Positions 34,095-42,377 of a DNA stretch of 64,000 nucleotides are shown in pieces. Origin of the DNA: Myxococcales bacterium (GTDB lineage Bacteria; Myxococcota_A; Polyangia; Nannocystales; Nannocystaceae); the NCBI GenBank assembly GCA_020633315.1, contig JACKDV010000018.1, positions 62,001-126,000 on the forward strand, in the 5' to 3' direction. Each line of letters begins with the position of its first letter. Positions within the stretch are counted from its first letter, which is position 1. The notes beneath the pieces were generated by a model. It did no database searches. It was not told the origin of the DNA and was given only the letters and a program-made list of their open reading frames with translations. Made by a program: the position numbers and the translations under genes.

Positions 34095-34319
34095 TCAGCT
34101 CAGCTTGGGGCCGGCCCCGCCCATGGGGTCCTTGACGAAGCAGCTGCGCCCGCGGTTGCAGCACTCGGGCGAGGCCACCTCGTCGTCCGGCCCCCAGGGC
34201 TGACAGGTGCGCAGGCAGGTGAAGGGCACCTGGCTGCGCAGCAGCGATTCCCACACCTGCTGGGGGTCACCGCTGGCGCGCGAGAAGGTCTTCCAGCGCA
34301 GGTATCGACACAGCTCCAT
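34095..34319 (-). CDS. Small six-cysteine protein of the molybdo-flavoenzyme operon
   Basis: A 74-residue protein, starting at ATG 34319, which overlaps the FAD-subunit stop by one base (TGATG). Six Cys are spread through it: C4, a CLRTC pair near residue 35, ECC near 53 and SC near 60. No signal peptide, membrane helix or known fold is recognisable. Tight coupling to an Fe-S/Mo enzyme suggests a small Fe-S or zinc protein, an assembly factor or an electron-transfer partner. I do not know a family for it. Confidence 0.65.
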   Translation of the reverse strand: MELCRYLRWKTFSRASGDPQQVWESLLRSQVPFTCLRTCQPWGPDDEVASPECCNRGRSCFVKDPMGGAGPKLS

Positions 34320-35344
34320 CACGCACCTCCTTGATCGGCCGTGGCCGGCGGGGCGGGCTCGGCCACCGCGGTCCCGGCCGTGGCCTCCGACGGGGTGGCG
34401 TGGCTGGCCCGCTCGAGGGTCTCGAGCACCGTGCCCTCCACCAGCGCCACCTTGTACCCGGTCATGGGCAGCGGCTTGGCGCCGTCCTTGGCGATGGCCG
34501 CCGCCTTGGCGAAGGCGGCCGAGTCGGCCGGGCCTCCCACCAGCGCCGCCTCGACCGCGGGCAGGCGCAGCGGCACCGGAGCCACCCCGCCCATCGCCAC
34601 CCGGGCGAAGCTCACCGTGCCCCCCTCGATCACCAGCCGCACCAGCACCTCCACCAGCGGCCACTCCGAGCGCGCCCGGCTGATCGTGCGGAAGTAGGCC
34701 GCCTGCTCGTTGGCCCGCGGCGGAGGCATCACCACGTGGGTGAGCACCGCCCCCGGCTCGAGCCGGTGATCGCCGGTCGCATCGCTGCCGTCGCCGTACA
34801 GCGCCTCCACCGTGCGGTCGGCCGCGCCGTGCACCATCACGCTCGCCTCGTAGGCCAAGAGCGCCATCCCCAGGGTGGACGGATGCACGCAGGCGCAGGG
34901 CCCCAGGTCGAAGCACGAGTGATAGAGGTGATCGCCGGCCCGGGACAGGCAGGTGGTGCCGCCCCGCTTGAGGCAGCGGACGTCGGGGCTGCGGAAGTAC
35001 CAGCAGCGGTTGGCCTGCAGCAGGTTGCCGCCCAGGGTGCCCACCGCCCGGATCTGCGGCGTGGCCAGGGCCCCCGCCGCGGCACACAGGCCCGGGTAGG
35101 CCCGCACCAGCGCCTCGTCGGCCGCGGCCTCGGCGATGGTCACCCTCGCCCCGAGGGTGGCGGCACCGGTGGGATCCCACTCGACCGTGCGCAGCTCGGC
35201 CACGTCGCGCAGGTCGAGCAGCGGGCCGGTCACCATTCGCAGGCGGCGACGCTCGCCGAGGTCGGTACCCCCGGCGCGGATCACCGGCGCGTCCTCGCCC
35301 TTGGGCGCCTCGATCTGCACCAGCTCGGTTGGAAAGCGGATCAT
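34319..35344 (-). CDS. FAD-binding subunit of an aldehyde oxidase/xanthine dehydrogenase-type enzyme (PaoB-like)
   Basis: A 341-residue CutM/CoxM-type flavoprotein subunit: VIRAGGTDLGE, then TPQIRAVGTLGGNLLQANRCW (FAD pyrophosphate-binding region). Residues about 113-150 hold a Cys-rich insertion (RCWYFRSPDVRC, GGTTC, CFDLGPCACVHPSTL) like the loop that binds a [4Fe-4S] cluster in E. coli PaoB. This suggests a periplasmic aldehyde oxidoreductase rather than a plain xanthine dehydrogenase. The ATG overlaps the stop of the fused Fe-S/Mo subunit by four bases. The C-terminal ~30 residues are Ala/Pro-rich and probably disordered. Confidence 0.85.
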   Translation of the reverse strand: MIRFPTELVQIEAPKGEDAPVIRAGGTDLGERRRLRMVTGPLLDLRDVAELRTVEWDPTGAATLGARVTIAEAAADEALVRAYPGLCAAAGALATPQIRAVGTLGGNLLQANRCWYFRSPDVRCLKRGGTTCLSRAGDHLYHSCFDLGPCACVHPSTLGMALLAYEASVMVHGAADRTVEALYGDGSDATGDHRLEPGAVLTHVVMPPPRANEQAAYFRTISRARSEWPLVEVLVRLVIEGGTVSFARVAMGGVAPVPLRLPAVEAALVGGPADSAAFAKAAAIAKDGAKPLPMTGYKVALVEGTVLETLERASHATPSEATAGTAVAEPAPPATADQGGA

Positions 35345-38163
35345 CCTCGCACCCCCTGCAGCACTCGGTCGGGTCGGAGCGGCAGCTCGTAGGGCCGCCA
35401 GCCGGTCGCGTCGAAGACCGCGTTGCCGATGGCCGCGGCCGGGGCCAGGGTGACCAGCTCGGCCAGCCCCACCTGTCGACCGCGGACCTTCTCGTAGCCG
35501 GTCTCGTCGAAGTGCACGTGGATCTCGCCCACGTCGCCGATGCCCATCACGCGGTAGTCCTCCAGGCCCGCGGTGAGCAGGAAGCCCTGGTGGGGATCGA
35601 GGCGGCGCTCCTCGTAGAGCGCGTAGCTGATGCCCTGCACGATGCCGCCCGTGGCCTGGCTGTGCGCCAGCGTGGGAGCCACGATGCGTCCCACCCCGTA
35701 GCCGGCCCAGGTCCGCGGGACCCAGATGCGACCCAGGCGGGTGTCGATCTCCACCTCGATCACCTGCAGCGAGGCGGCCACCGCCCGCTCCACCGCGGTG
35801 CCGTACATCTCCGGCAGGAAGTAGCCGCCCTCGTCGCGCTTGCGCCGGCCCACCACGCGGATGGGGGGGCTCACCGCCAGCACCTCCTTCCACGGCACCA
35901 GGCCGTCGGCGTGGGCCACCCCGCCCTCCCCCGCGGTGGCGCCCTCGAGGCCGAAGTGCTTGCGCGCCACGTGGACCAGCTCGTCCTTGAGCTGCACCGC
36001 CGCGTCCATGGCGGGCGGCACCGCCGACGAGGTGGTGCGGCTGCCCGCCGACCACGGCCCGTGCACGTACTTGGAGTCGCCGATGCGGATCTCGATCTCT
36101 CGCATGGGCAGCCCCATCGACTCGGCCACCGTCTTGGCGATGATGGTGCGGGTGCCGTTGCCGATGTCCTGGCTGGCGGTGGAGACCACGATGCCGTCGG
36201 GCCCCGCGTCGATCTGGATCTGGCTCTTGGGCTCGACGAACGCGAACCAGGCCCCGCAGGCCAGCCCGATGCCCCGGCGGTAGCGCCCCTTGTCCGAGCG
36301 CGGCGACGGCCGGTCCTTCCACTCGGGCAGGGTCTGCACCCAGTCGTAGAGCGCGTTGCGGGCGGGGTTGGGATCCCAGCCCCGCCGCAGCTCCACCGGG
36401 TCCACCCCTCGCTCGTGCGCGACCTGGTCCACCGCGCACTCCAGCGCCCAGTAGGCCTGCGGCCCCGCGGGCCCGCGGAACGGCCGCCCGGGCGGCGCAT
36501 GGTTGACCACGTCGTGGTCGACGAGCTCGCGCGGCGCCTCGGGATAGATGATGCGGTGCATGATCCCGAGCACTCCGCCCACGGCCACGCCCGAGTCGCT
36601 GTAGCTCACCGAGCGCATGCCGGTGAGCTTGCCCGCCGCGTCGGTGGCCAGGGTCATCTCCACCTCGGCCGCGGGGCGGTTGCCCCCGATCATGATCTCC
36701 ATGCGGCGGTCGAGGCCGTAGATCACCGGCGCCCCGCAGACCTTGGCCAGCTCGACCGCGATCAACACCTCGGTGCCCAGCGTGCCCTTGGCGCCCAGGC
36801 CCGCGCCCACGTACTGCGTGAGCACCCGGACCGCGTCGCGACGCAGCCCCCAGCGCTCGGCGATCTCCTCGGACATCTTGGTGACCGCCTGGGTCGACAG
36901 GTACACCGTGAGCTGGTCGTCGCCCTCCCACTGGGCCAGCGCCACGTGGGGCTCGAGGGTGGTGTGGCACTGCACCTGGGTGCGCCACGTGCCCTCCACC
37001 GCCAGGCCCTCCTCGCGGGCGTGGTCGATCGCGCGGCGGGCCTGGCTCTTGTGCTTGGAGAACAGCGCCAGCGGCCCGCGCACGTTGCCCGACCAGCCCT
37101 CGGGCATCAGCGGCCCCTCGGAGGAATTGGGCAGGTGCTTGCGCTCGCCCTTCTTGGGATAGACGATCGGCGCGCCCTCGACCCGCGCGGCGTCCATGCC
37201 CACCGCGGCCGGCCGCACGTCGTACTCGATCTCCACCAGCGCCAGCGCCTCGTCGGCCGTGCGCTCGTCGACCGCGGCCAGGGCCATGATCTGCTGGCCC
37301 GCGTAGCGCACCTGCCTCGACTCGGTGAGCAGCTCGATCGCGCCGCGCACCCCCGGCAGGGCCAGCGCCCGCGACCAGTCGAGCTTGGTGACCACGGCGT
37401 GGGCGTGGGGCGAGTGCAGGGCCTTGCCCACCAACAGCCCCTCGGGCTGCACGTCGACGGTGTACTCCGCCTCGCCGGTCACCTTCTCGCGCGCGTCGTA
37501 GCGCGGGACCTCGGGCAGCGCCCCGTCGAAGCGACCGGCGCAGGCGCCCTGCACCGCCGCGTAGATCTGCGGGTAGGCGCCGCAGCGGCACAGGTGCCCC
37601 GACAGGGCCGCCGCCACCTCGTCGCGGGTGGGCTCGCGGGTGCCGTGCTCGGCTCGCCAGCGATCGTGGAAGGCCGAGGCCTCCACCACGAAGCCCGGCG
37701 TGCAGTAGCCACACTGCAGCGCGTCCTCGGCCATGAACGCCTTCTGCACCGGGTGCAGCCCGCCGCTCGCCTTGGTCACCCCCTCGATCGTGGTGAGGCT
37801 TCGCCCCTCCAGCGCGGTGGCGGGCAGCAGGCAGGTCACCACCGGGGTGCCGTCGAGCTGCATGGTGCAGGCCCCACAGGCCCCGTGACCGCAGCCCAGC
37901 TTGCCGCCGGTGAGCTTCAGCTCGTTGCGCACCACCTCGAGGGTGGAGTCGTCGGGGTGGACCTCGAGCTGGCGGGCCTCGCCGTTGACCGTGGTCGAGA
38001 CGGCGACGCGCTCGTGCGTCGGCGCCTGGGGGGCCGCGCTGCCCTCGGCGCGCTCGACCAGCGGACGCGAGCAGCCCGCGTCGGCCACCAGCGAGGCACC
38101 GGCCGCGGTGCCGATGGAGGCGCGCAAGAAGCCGCGCCGAGTGGTGCTGAGTGTCTTGGTCAT
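35341..38163 (-). CDS. Fused [2Fe-2S] and molybdopterin subunit of an exported aldehyde oxidase-like enzyme
   Basis: A 940-residue protein. A twin-arginine signal (TRRGFLRASIG, residues 8-18) indicates folded export. About 45-205 is a [2Fe-2S] subunit: GCGHGACGACTMQL with a later C in TCLL (plant-type cluster), and CGYCTPGF with CRCGAYPQI (second cluster). From about 215 a molybdenum-cofactor subunit follows: YTVDVQPEGLLVGKALHSPHAHA, QYVGAGLGAKG, PPGRPFRGPAGPQAYWALE, TASQDIGNGTRT. GLAEL near the C-terminus places the likely catalytic Glu at residue 902. In E. coli PaoABC these are separate proteins (PaoA, PaoC). The missing FAD subunit is the next gene. Confidence 0.88.
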   Translation of the reverse strand: MTKTLSTTRRGFLRASIGTAAGASLVADAGCSRPLVERAEGSAAPQAPTHERVAVSTTVNGEARQLEVHPDDSTLEVVRNELKLTGGKLGCGHGACGACTMQLDGTPVVTCLLPATALEGRSLTTIEGVTKASGGLHPVQKAFMAEDALQCGYCTPGFVVEASAFHDRWRAEHGTREPTRDEVAAALSGHLCRCGAYPQIYAAVQGACAGRFDGALPEVPRYDAREKVTGEAEYTVDVQPEGLLVGKALHSPHAHAVVTKLDWSRALALPGVRGAIELLTESRQVRYAGQQIMALAAVDERTADEALALVEIEYDVRPAAVGMDAARVEGAPIVYPKKGERKHLPNSSEGPLMPEGWSGNVRGPLALFSKHKSQARRAIDHAREEGLAVEGTWRTQVQCHTTLEPHVALAQWEGDDQLTVYLSTQAVTKMSEEIAERWGLRRDAVRVLTQYVGAGLGAKGTLGTEVLIAVELAKVCGAPVIYGLDRRMEIMIGGNRPAAEVEMTLATDAAGKLTGMRSVSYSDSGVAVGGVLGIMHRIIYPEAPRELVDHDVVNHAPPGRPFRGPAGPQAYWALECAVDQVAHERGVDPVELRRGWDPNPARNALYDWVQTLPEWKDRPSPRSDKGRYRRGIGLACGAWFAFVEPKSQIQIDAGPDGIVVSTASQDIGNGTRTIIAKTVAESMGLPMREIEIRIGDSKYVHGPWSAGSRTTSSAVPPAMDAAVQLKDELVHVARKHFGLEGATAGEGGVAHADGLVPWKEVLAVSPPIRVVGRRKRDEGGYFLPEMYGTAVERAVAASLQVIEVEIDTRLGRIWVPRTWAGYGVGRIVAPTLAHSQATGGIVQGISYALYEERRLDPHQGFLLTAGLEDYRVMGIGDVGEIHVHFDETGYEKVRGRQVGLAELVTLAPAAAIGNAVFDATGWRPYELPLRPDRVLQGVRG

Positions 38164-38214
38164 CCTGCTCCCAGGGGGTGGACGAGGCTCGGAGGAGCGC
38201 ATCGGAGCAATAAA

Positions 38215-38227
38215 TGACCCTCGGTCA
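38215..38227. promoter_or_regulatory. TGACC-3-GGTCA palindrome, TetR-type operator candidate
   Basis: TGACC and GGTCA, three bases apart, in the 147-base gap between the molybdoenzyme operon and the divergent lipoprotein gene, 52 bases before the enzyme start. Palindromes of this form are recognised by many TetR-family repressors. No TetR gene is in the window. Confidence 0.35.
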
Positions 38228-38297
38228 CTCGTCAAGGACGAAATTCCGCTCACGGGCCCGCGGGCGGATGGCGGTGGGAAATCACGGTTCGGACCGG

Positions 38298-38303
38298 TAC
38301 CGT
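38298..38303 (+). promoter_or_regulatory. Possible -10 element of the CxxCH lipoprotein gene
   Basis: TACCGT, seven bases before the ATG at 38311, would start transcription at the start codon itself. No -35 or ribosome site is evident. Confidence 0.3.
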
Positions 38304-38310
38304 GGACCCG

Positions 38311-39066
38311 ATGCTCGGGAGCACGAAGCGACGGCGCGCGAGACGATGGGCTCCGATCGCGTGCGCGGTGGTGCTGGCCTGCACCGGAGCCGAGGACGGC
38401 ACCGACGACGAGCCCGACGAGCCCGAGTCGCGCTGGCCGCTGCCGCGGAGCTGCGAGGCCCCGGCCGGCCTGGGCAGCCCCGCGAGCATCGAGCAGGTGG
38501 TCGAGCTGGTCAACGCCCTGCCCAAGCCCACCTCCCTGCCCTGCCTGCTCGAGAGCCTCGATCGCCCGCTGTCGATCTACGCCTCGACCAGCGTGGGCGG
38601 GGCACAGCCCGCCTCCGGCCCCGAGAGCCCGCGCATCTTCTTGTTCCGCGGCGACCTCACCATGTCGGTGGTGCCGCGGGGCTTCGGGCACGATCGCCTC
38701 GAGCTGAGCCACGCCATCGGGGACCGGCTGTCGATCAAGGCCGAGCTCACCTTCCCCGTGCAGCAGGTGCTGCCGGCCAGCGCGCCCTACGACGAGGTGG
38801 ACCTCGGCGAGGGCTCGACCTGCGGCGTGTGCCACGGGTCGGAGACCCAGGTGGAATCGATCGACTTCGCCACCGCCTGGGCGTCGGACGTGTACCAGGA
38901 CGAGGACGGGCTGGCGGTGTCGCTGGCGTTCCTGCGGCAGAACGCGCTGGATTGCGATCACGAGGCGGAGCCCGAGCGCTGCGAGATGCTCGACGCGCTG
39001 TTCGGACACGGAGAGGTCGGGGCCGGCGACCTGCCGCGCGACTCGATCATCTGCCGGGCGTTCTGA
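38311..39066 (+). CDS. Lipoprotein with a single CxxCH motif
   Basis: A 251-residue protein: a basic start, then APIACAVVLACTG with Cys in an LAC lipobox, then an acidic linker (EDGTDDEPDEPE). The folded part has no family I recognise. One haem c-type site, CGVCH, lies near residue 172, and further Cys follow (NALDCDHEAEPERCEM, IICRAF). It may be a mono-haem surface lipoprotein, or the motif may be chance. ATG 38311 was preferred to GTG 38302. Confidence 0.7.
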   Translation: MLGSTKRRRARRWAPIACAVVLACTGAEDGTDDEPDEPESRWPLPRSCEAPAGLGSPASIEQVVELVNALPKPTSLPCLLESLDRPLSIYASTSVGGAQPASGPESPRIFLFRGDLTMSVVPRGFGHDRLELSHAIGDRLSIKAELTFPVQQVLPASAPYDEVDLGEGSTCGVCHGSETQVESIDFATAWASDVYQDEDGLAVSLAFLRQNALDCDHEAEPERCEMLDALFGHGEVGAGDLPRDSIICRAF

Positions 39067-39156
39067 GAGCGGGTGCCCGACGCCCACGCTCCCTCCGAGC
39101 GGCACACCTCCCTCGCGAGCGATCGCGGCGGGGCGGGGTGGTCCTCGCGTCGGCGC

Positions 39157-39645
39157 TCAGCCCTTCGGCTCGGCCACGCAGCGGATCGTGAAGGGCTTGC
39201 GGTCGGGCTTGGCGGTGGTCTTGGCGTCGGAGCCCGGGTCGAGGATCCAGAGCTGCGCCGCGTCCTCCTCCCACGCGCTGCCGCTCCAGTGGAACACGTC
39301 GAAGCCGCTGAGCTCGGCGTTGCCCTTCCAGCTCTCGAGCTCGGCCAGGGTGGGCAGGCGCCACGACAGGCCGCCCAGCTCCAGGCCTGCGCAGTGGGCC
39401 GCGCCCGCGTCCTGCAGCAGCGTGGGGCACGAGGTCGGGTCGGCGCAGGTGTGGACGTACTTGCGGTCGATCACCACCGTCCCCTCGGGTGCGGGAGGCA
39501 GCGGCTCGGGCTCGGGCCTCGCCTCGGGAGCGGCCGGCTTCGGCGTGGCCTCGGCCTCCTTCGCCTCGGCGGGAGGGTCGGCCGCCGGCTTGGCCGAGTC
39601 GCAGGCGAGCACCAGGGAGCAGGCGAGCACCGGAAGCAGTCGCAT
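39157..39645 (-). CDS. Lipoprotein with a DUF1566/Lcl-like domain
   Basis: A 162-residue protein starting MRLLPVLACSLVLACDS (Cys in an LAC lipobox). A Glu/Ala/Pro-rich linker follows. The C-terminal ~100 residues contain LSWRLPTLAELESW and later FHWSGSAW, typical of DUF1566 (Lcl C-terminal) domains, and close with FTIRCVAEPKG. Such domains occur on bacterial surface proteins; the role is unknown. It lies 35 bases before the end of the metallo-hydrolase gene region on the same strand. Confidence 0.75.
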   Translation of the reverse strand: MRLLPVLACSLVLACDSAKPAADPPAEAKEAEATPKPAAPEARPEPEPLPPAPEGTVVIDRKYVHTCADPTSCPTLLQDAGAAHCAGLELGGLSWRLPTLAELESWKGNAELSGFDVFHWSGSAWEEDAAQLWILDPGSDAKTTAKPDRKPFTIRCVAEPKG

Positions 39646-39654
39646 CGGCGACGA

Positions 39655-39660
39655 TGGTAC
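39655..39660 (-). promoter_or_regulatory. Possible -10 element of the DUF1566 lipoprotein gene
   Basis: TACCAT on the minus strand nine bases before the ATG at 39645. The same hexamer at the same spacing precedes the lipoprotein gene at 40752. Confidence 0.35.
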
Positions 39661-39680
39661 CCCGGGCCGCTCGGGGCGAC

Positions 39681-40664
39681 CTACTCGGCCGCCTTGCTCG
39701 CGCGCCGCGGCGCGAAGGTGTGCCCCTGCCCCGGCGCGAGCACCTGCACCCGCGGCGCCTCTTCGCCTGCCTCGCGCAGGCCCTCTCGCAGCTCGTCCAG
39801 CGGCTCGTCCTGCCCGTCGTCGGCGAGCGGGAACACGCCATGGTGGATCGGCACCATCACCCCGGCCTCCAGCCGCCGATGGGCCTCGATCGCATCCCGC
39901 GGCGACAGGTGGATCCCCTGCATGAACCACCGCGGCCGAAACGCTCCGATCGGCAGCAAGGCCACGTCGGGCGGCCCCAGCCGGCGACGGATCTCCTCGA
40001 AGTGCGCCCCCAGCCCGGTGTCCCCGGCGAACAGCAGGGTTCCCGCAGGACCCTCCACCCACAGCCCCAGCCACAGCGTGGAGTCGCGGTCGAAGGGCGT
40101 GCGCCCGGAGAAGTGACGCGCGGGCACGCCGTGGATCCGCAGCGGCCCCAGCTCCGCGTGGTCCCACCAGTCGAGCTCGGTCACCGTCTCGATCCCCTCG
40201 GGCCGCAGCCGCGCGGCATTGCCCAGCCCGGTGAGCACCACGGGGGCATCCCTCGCCCACAGCCGCCGCAGGGTGGGCAGGTCGAGGTGATCGTAGTGAT
40301 CGTGCGACAGCAGCACCGCGTCGATCCGCGGAAGGTCGTCGAACCCGATCCCCGGGGGACGCCGCCGCCGGGGCCCGGCCCATGACACCGGGCTGCAGCG
40401 CTCCGACCAGATGGGATCGGTCAGCAGGTTGAGCCCCGCCGTCTGCACCAGCAGCGTGGCGTGCCCCACCATCGTCACCCGCATGCCCTCCTCTACCCGC
40501 GCGGGTGGGGGCGGACCGGCGGGCTCGTCGCGGTGCGGCGACCACGGACCGGGCTTGCGCGTCAGCGCCCATCGCAACAGCGTGGTCGCGCTGCCGTGGG
40601 CGGTGGGCTCCGGGTTGTGGAAGCGTCGGCCGTCGAAGTGATCGGAGCTGCGTCGGTCGGTCAC
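39681..40664 (-). CDS. Metallo-beta-lactamase-fold hydrolase, NAPE-PLD-like
   Basis: A 327-residue MBL-fold protein. MVGHATLLVQTAGLNLLTDPIWSERCSP near residue 65 and LLSHDHYDHLD near residue 118 (the HxHxDH zinc motif), then FAGDTGLG and IPIHHGVFPL-like zinc ligands further on. The N-terminal region FHNPEPTAHG and overall pattern match N-acyl-phosphatidylethanolamine phospholipase D-like and UlaG-like hydrolases. No signal peptide or lipobox, so probably cytoplasmic. Start GTG 40664. The substrate is likely a phosphodiester or lactone, not determined here. Confidence 0.85.
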   Translation of the reverse strand: MTDRRSSDHFDGRRFHNPEPTAHGSATTLLRWALTRKPGPWSPHRDEPAGPPPPARVEEGMRVTMVGHATLLVQTAGLNLLTDPIWSERCSPVSWAGPRRRRPPGIGFDDLPRIDAVLLSHDHYDHLDLPTLRRLWARDAPVVLTGLGNAARLRPEGIETVTELDWWDHAELGPLRIHGVPARHFSGRTPFDRDSTLWLGLWVEGPAGTLLFAGDTGLGAHFEEIRRRLGPPDVALLPIGAFRPRWFMQGIHLSPRDAIEAHRRLEAGVMVPIHHGVFPLADDGQDEPLDELREGLREAGEEAPRVQVLAPGQGHTFAPRRASKAAE

Positions 40665-40736
40665 GGGTCTCCCGGGTGATCGTCACCCGCCGCCTCGATC
40701 TTACGCGGGGACGTCCCCCACGGCACGGCGCTTTGC

Positions 40737-40742
40737 TACCAT
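40737..40742 (+). promoter_or_regulatory. Probable -10 element of the RCC1 lipoprotein-P450 operon
   Basis: TACCAT preceded by TTGC, nine bases before the ATG at 40752. The leader would be only a few bases. No clear -35. Confidence 0.35.
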
Positions 40743-40751
40743 CGCGACTCG

Positions 40752-42377
40752 ATGTGGACCTCGCATAGGCATCTCCTGGCTTGCTCGCTGCTCCTTGGCT
40801 GCAACCCCTCCACTGGAGGCGGCGGCGAGACCGAGGACACGGGAAGCTCGAGCACGGGCTCGAGCACCACCTCGGGGCCGCTCGACGGCACCTCGACCGG
40901 CATGGGCACCACGGCGGGTGAGGCCAGCGCCAGCGGCGAGAGCAGCAGCGGCACCCCGGAGCCCACCTCCACCGGCGCCGACTCGACCGGCAGCAGCGGA
41001 GCAACCGGCTGCATCCCCGGCGAGGAGGAGGGCTGCGCCTGCGACGGAGGTCGCTGCGGCCTGGGCCTGGTGTGTCAGGACGACGTGTGCGTGGCCAGCG
41101 ACTGCGGCAACGGCATGGTCGACGCCGGCGAGGAGTGCGACGACATGAACCTCGTGCAGAGCGACGGCTGCGACAACGACTGCACGATCTCCGCGGGGGC
41201 GGCCGAGATCGTGGCCGGCGACGAGCACGTGTGCATCCAGTTCCACACCGGCGACATCAAGTGCTGGGGCAACCACGAGCTCGGGCGCCTGGGCTACCCC
41301 GGGCTGGGCGAGGACGTGGGCGACGACGAGACCCCGGCCGACATGCCCATCGTGGACGTGGGCTCGCCGGTCGAGCAGCTCGCGCTGGGCAGCGACTTCA
41401 GCTGCGCCCTGCTGGCCGGCGACGAGGTGGTGTGCTGGGGTCACGGGCAGCACGGGCGCCTGGGCCAGGGCAACCAGAACGACCTGGGCCTGGCCGAGTC
41501 GCCCTCCGCCATCCCGCCGATCTCGCTGTCGGGCACGCCGATCCAGATCGCCACCGGGGCCGAGCATGCCTGTGCGGTGTTCGCCTCGGGCCAGCTCAGC
41601 TGCTGGGGTCGCAACGACCACGGCCAGGTCGGCCTGCCCGGCCTGAACATGGTGGGCGACGACGAGCTACCCTCCGACGCCCCCAACGTGAGCGTGGGGG
41701 CCAACGTGCTGATGGTGGCGGCGGGCACCGACCACACCTGCGCCCTGCTCGGCGGCGGCGACGTGCGCTGCTGGGGCCGCGACAACGTGGGGCAGCTGGG
41801 CACTCCGGGCACCGCCAGCGACATCGGCGACAACGAGGATCCCTCCTCCAACGCGCTGGTCGACCTCGGAGGGCAGGCCGTGAACATCTCGGCCCGCTAC
41901 GACCACACCTGCGTCTCCTACGTGACCGGCGAGATCCAGTGCTGGGGCGGCGGCGCCTCGGGCAAGCTCGGCTACGGCGACACGGCCGACGTGGGCGACG
42001 ACGAGGCCGTGGACACGCTCATGCCGCTCGACCTGGGCTTCGATCCCTCTCACCTCGCCACGGGCGCCAACCACACCTGCGTGCGCCTGCTGAGCACCGC
42101 GATCCTGTGCTGGGGCGAGGGCGACAACGGCCGCCTGGGCACCGCGAGCACCATGGATCTGTTCTCGCCGCCCATGATGCAGGTGGATCTGAGCAAGCCG
42201 CAGGGGCCGGCCAGCGTGACCGCCGGCGCCGCCTTCAGCTGCGGCCGCACCCAGGGCAGCGAGGTCAAGTGCTGGGGCCGCAACAACCGCGGGCAGCTCG
42301 GCCAAGGGCTCGCCTTCCCCACCGACCTCGGCGACAACGAGGTGCTCTCGGTCGTCGGCCCCATCCTGCTCGAGTGA
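40752..42377 (+). CDS. RCC1-repeat beta-propeller lipoprotein
   Basis: A 541-residue lipoprotein: LLACSLLLGCNPS (LLGC lipobox), a ~70-residue Ser/Thr/Gly linker (SSSTGSSTTSG), a Cys-rich spacer with DCGNGMVDAGEECDDMN (DUF4215-type), and then about seven RCC1-like blades from residue ~150. Each blade has the pattern AxGxxHxCAxxxxGxVxCWGxNxxGQLG (for example KCWGNHELGRLGYPG, SCWGRNDHGQVGLPG, RCWGRDNVGQLGTPG). RCC1 propellers on bacterial lipoproteins are thought to be surface binding modules. The stop overlaps the P450 start by one base (TGATG), an unusual coupling of surface and oxidative proteins. Confidence 0.88.
   Translation: MWTSHRHLLACSLLLGCNPSTGGGGETEDTGSSSTGSSTTSGPLDGTSTGMGTTAGEASASGESSSGTPEPTSTGADSTGSSGATGCIPGEEEGCACDGGRCGLGLVCQDDVCVASDCGNGMVDAGEECDDMNLVQSDGCDNDCTISAGAAEIVAGDEHVCIQFHTGDIKCWGNHELGRLGYPGLGEDVGDDETPADMPIVDVGSPVEQLALGSDFSCALLAGDEVVCWGHGQHGRLGQGNQNDLGLAESPSAIPPISLSGTPIQIATGAEHACAVFASGQLSCWGRNDHGQVGLPGLNMVGDDELPSDAPNVSVGANVLMVAAGTDHTCALLGGGDVRCWGRDNVGQLGTPGTASDIGDNEDPSSNALVDLGGQAVNISARYDHTCVSYVTGEIQCWGGGASGKLGYGDTADVGDDEAVDTLMPLDLGFDPSHLATGANHTCVRLLSTAILCWGEGDNGRLGTASTMDLFSPPMMQVDLSKPQGPASVTAGAAFSCGRTQGSEVKCWGRNNRGQLGQGLAFPTDLGDNEVLSVVGPILLE

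Noticed and set aside
35329..38217. 960-codon plus-strand frame opposite the molybdoenzyme
   Set aside because: Shadow frame; the minus strand encodes unmistakable Fe-S and Mo-cofactor motifs.
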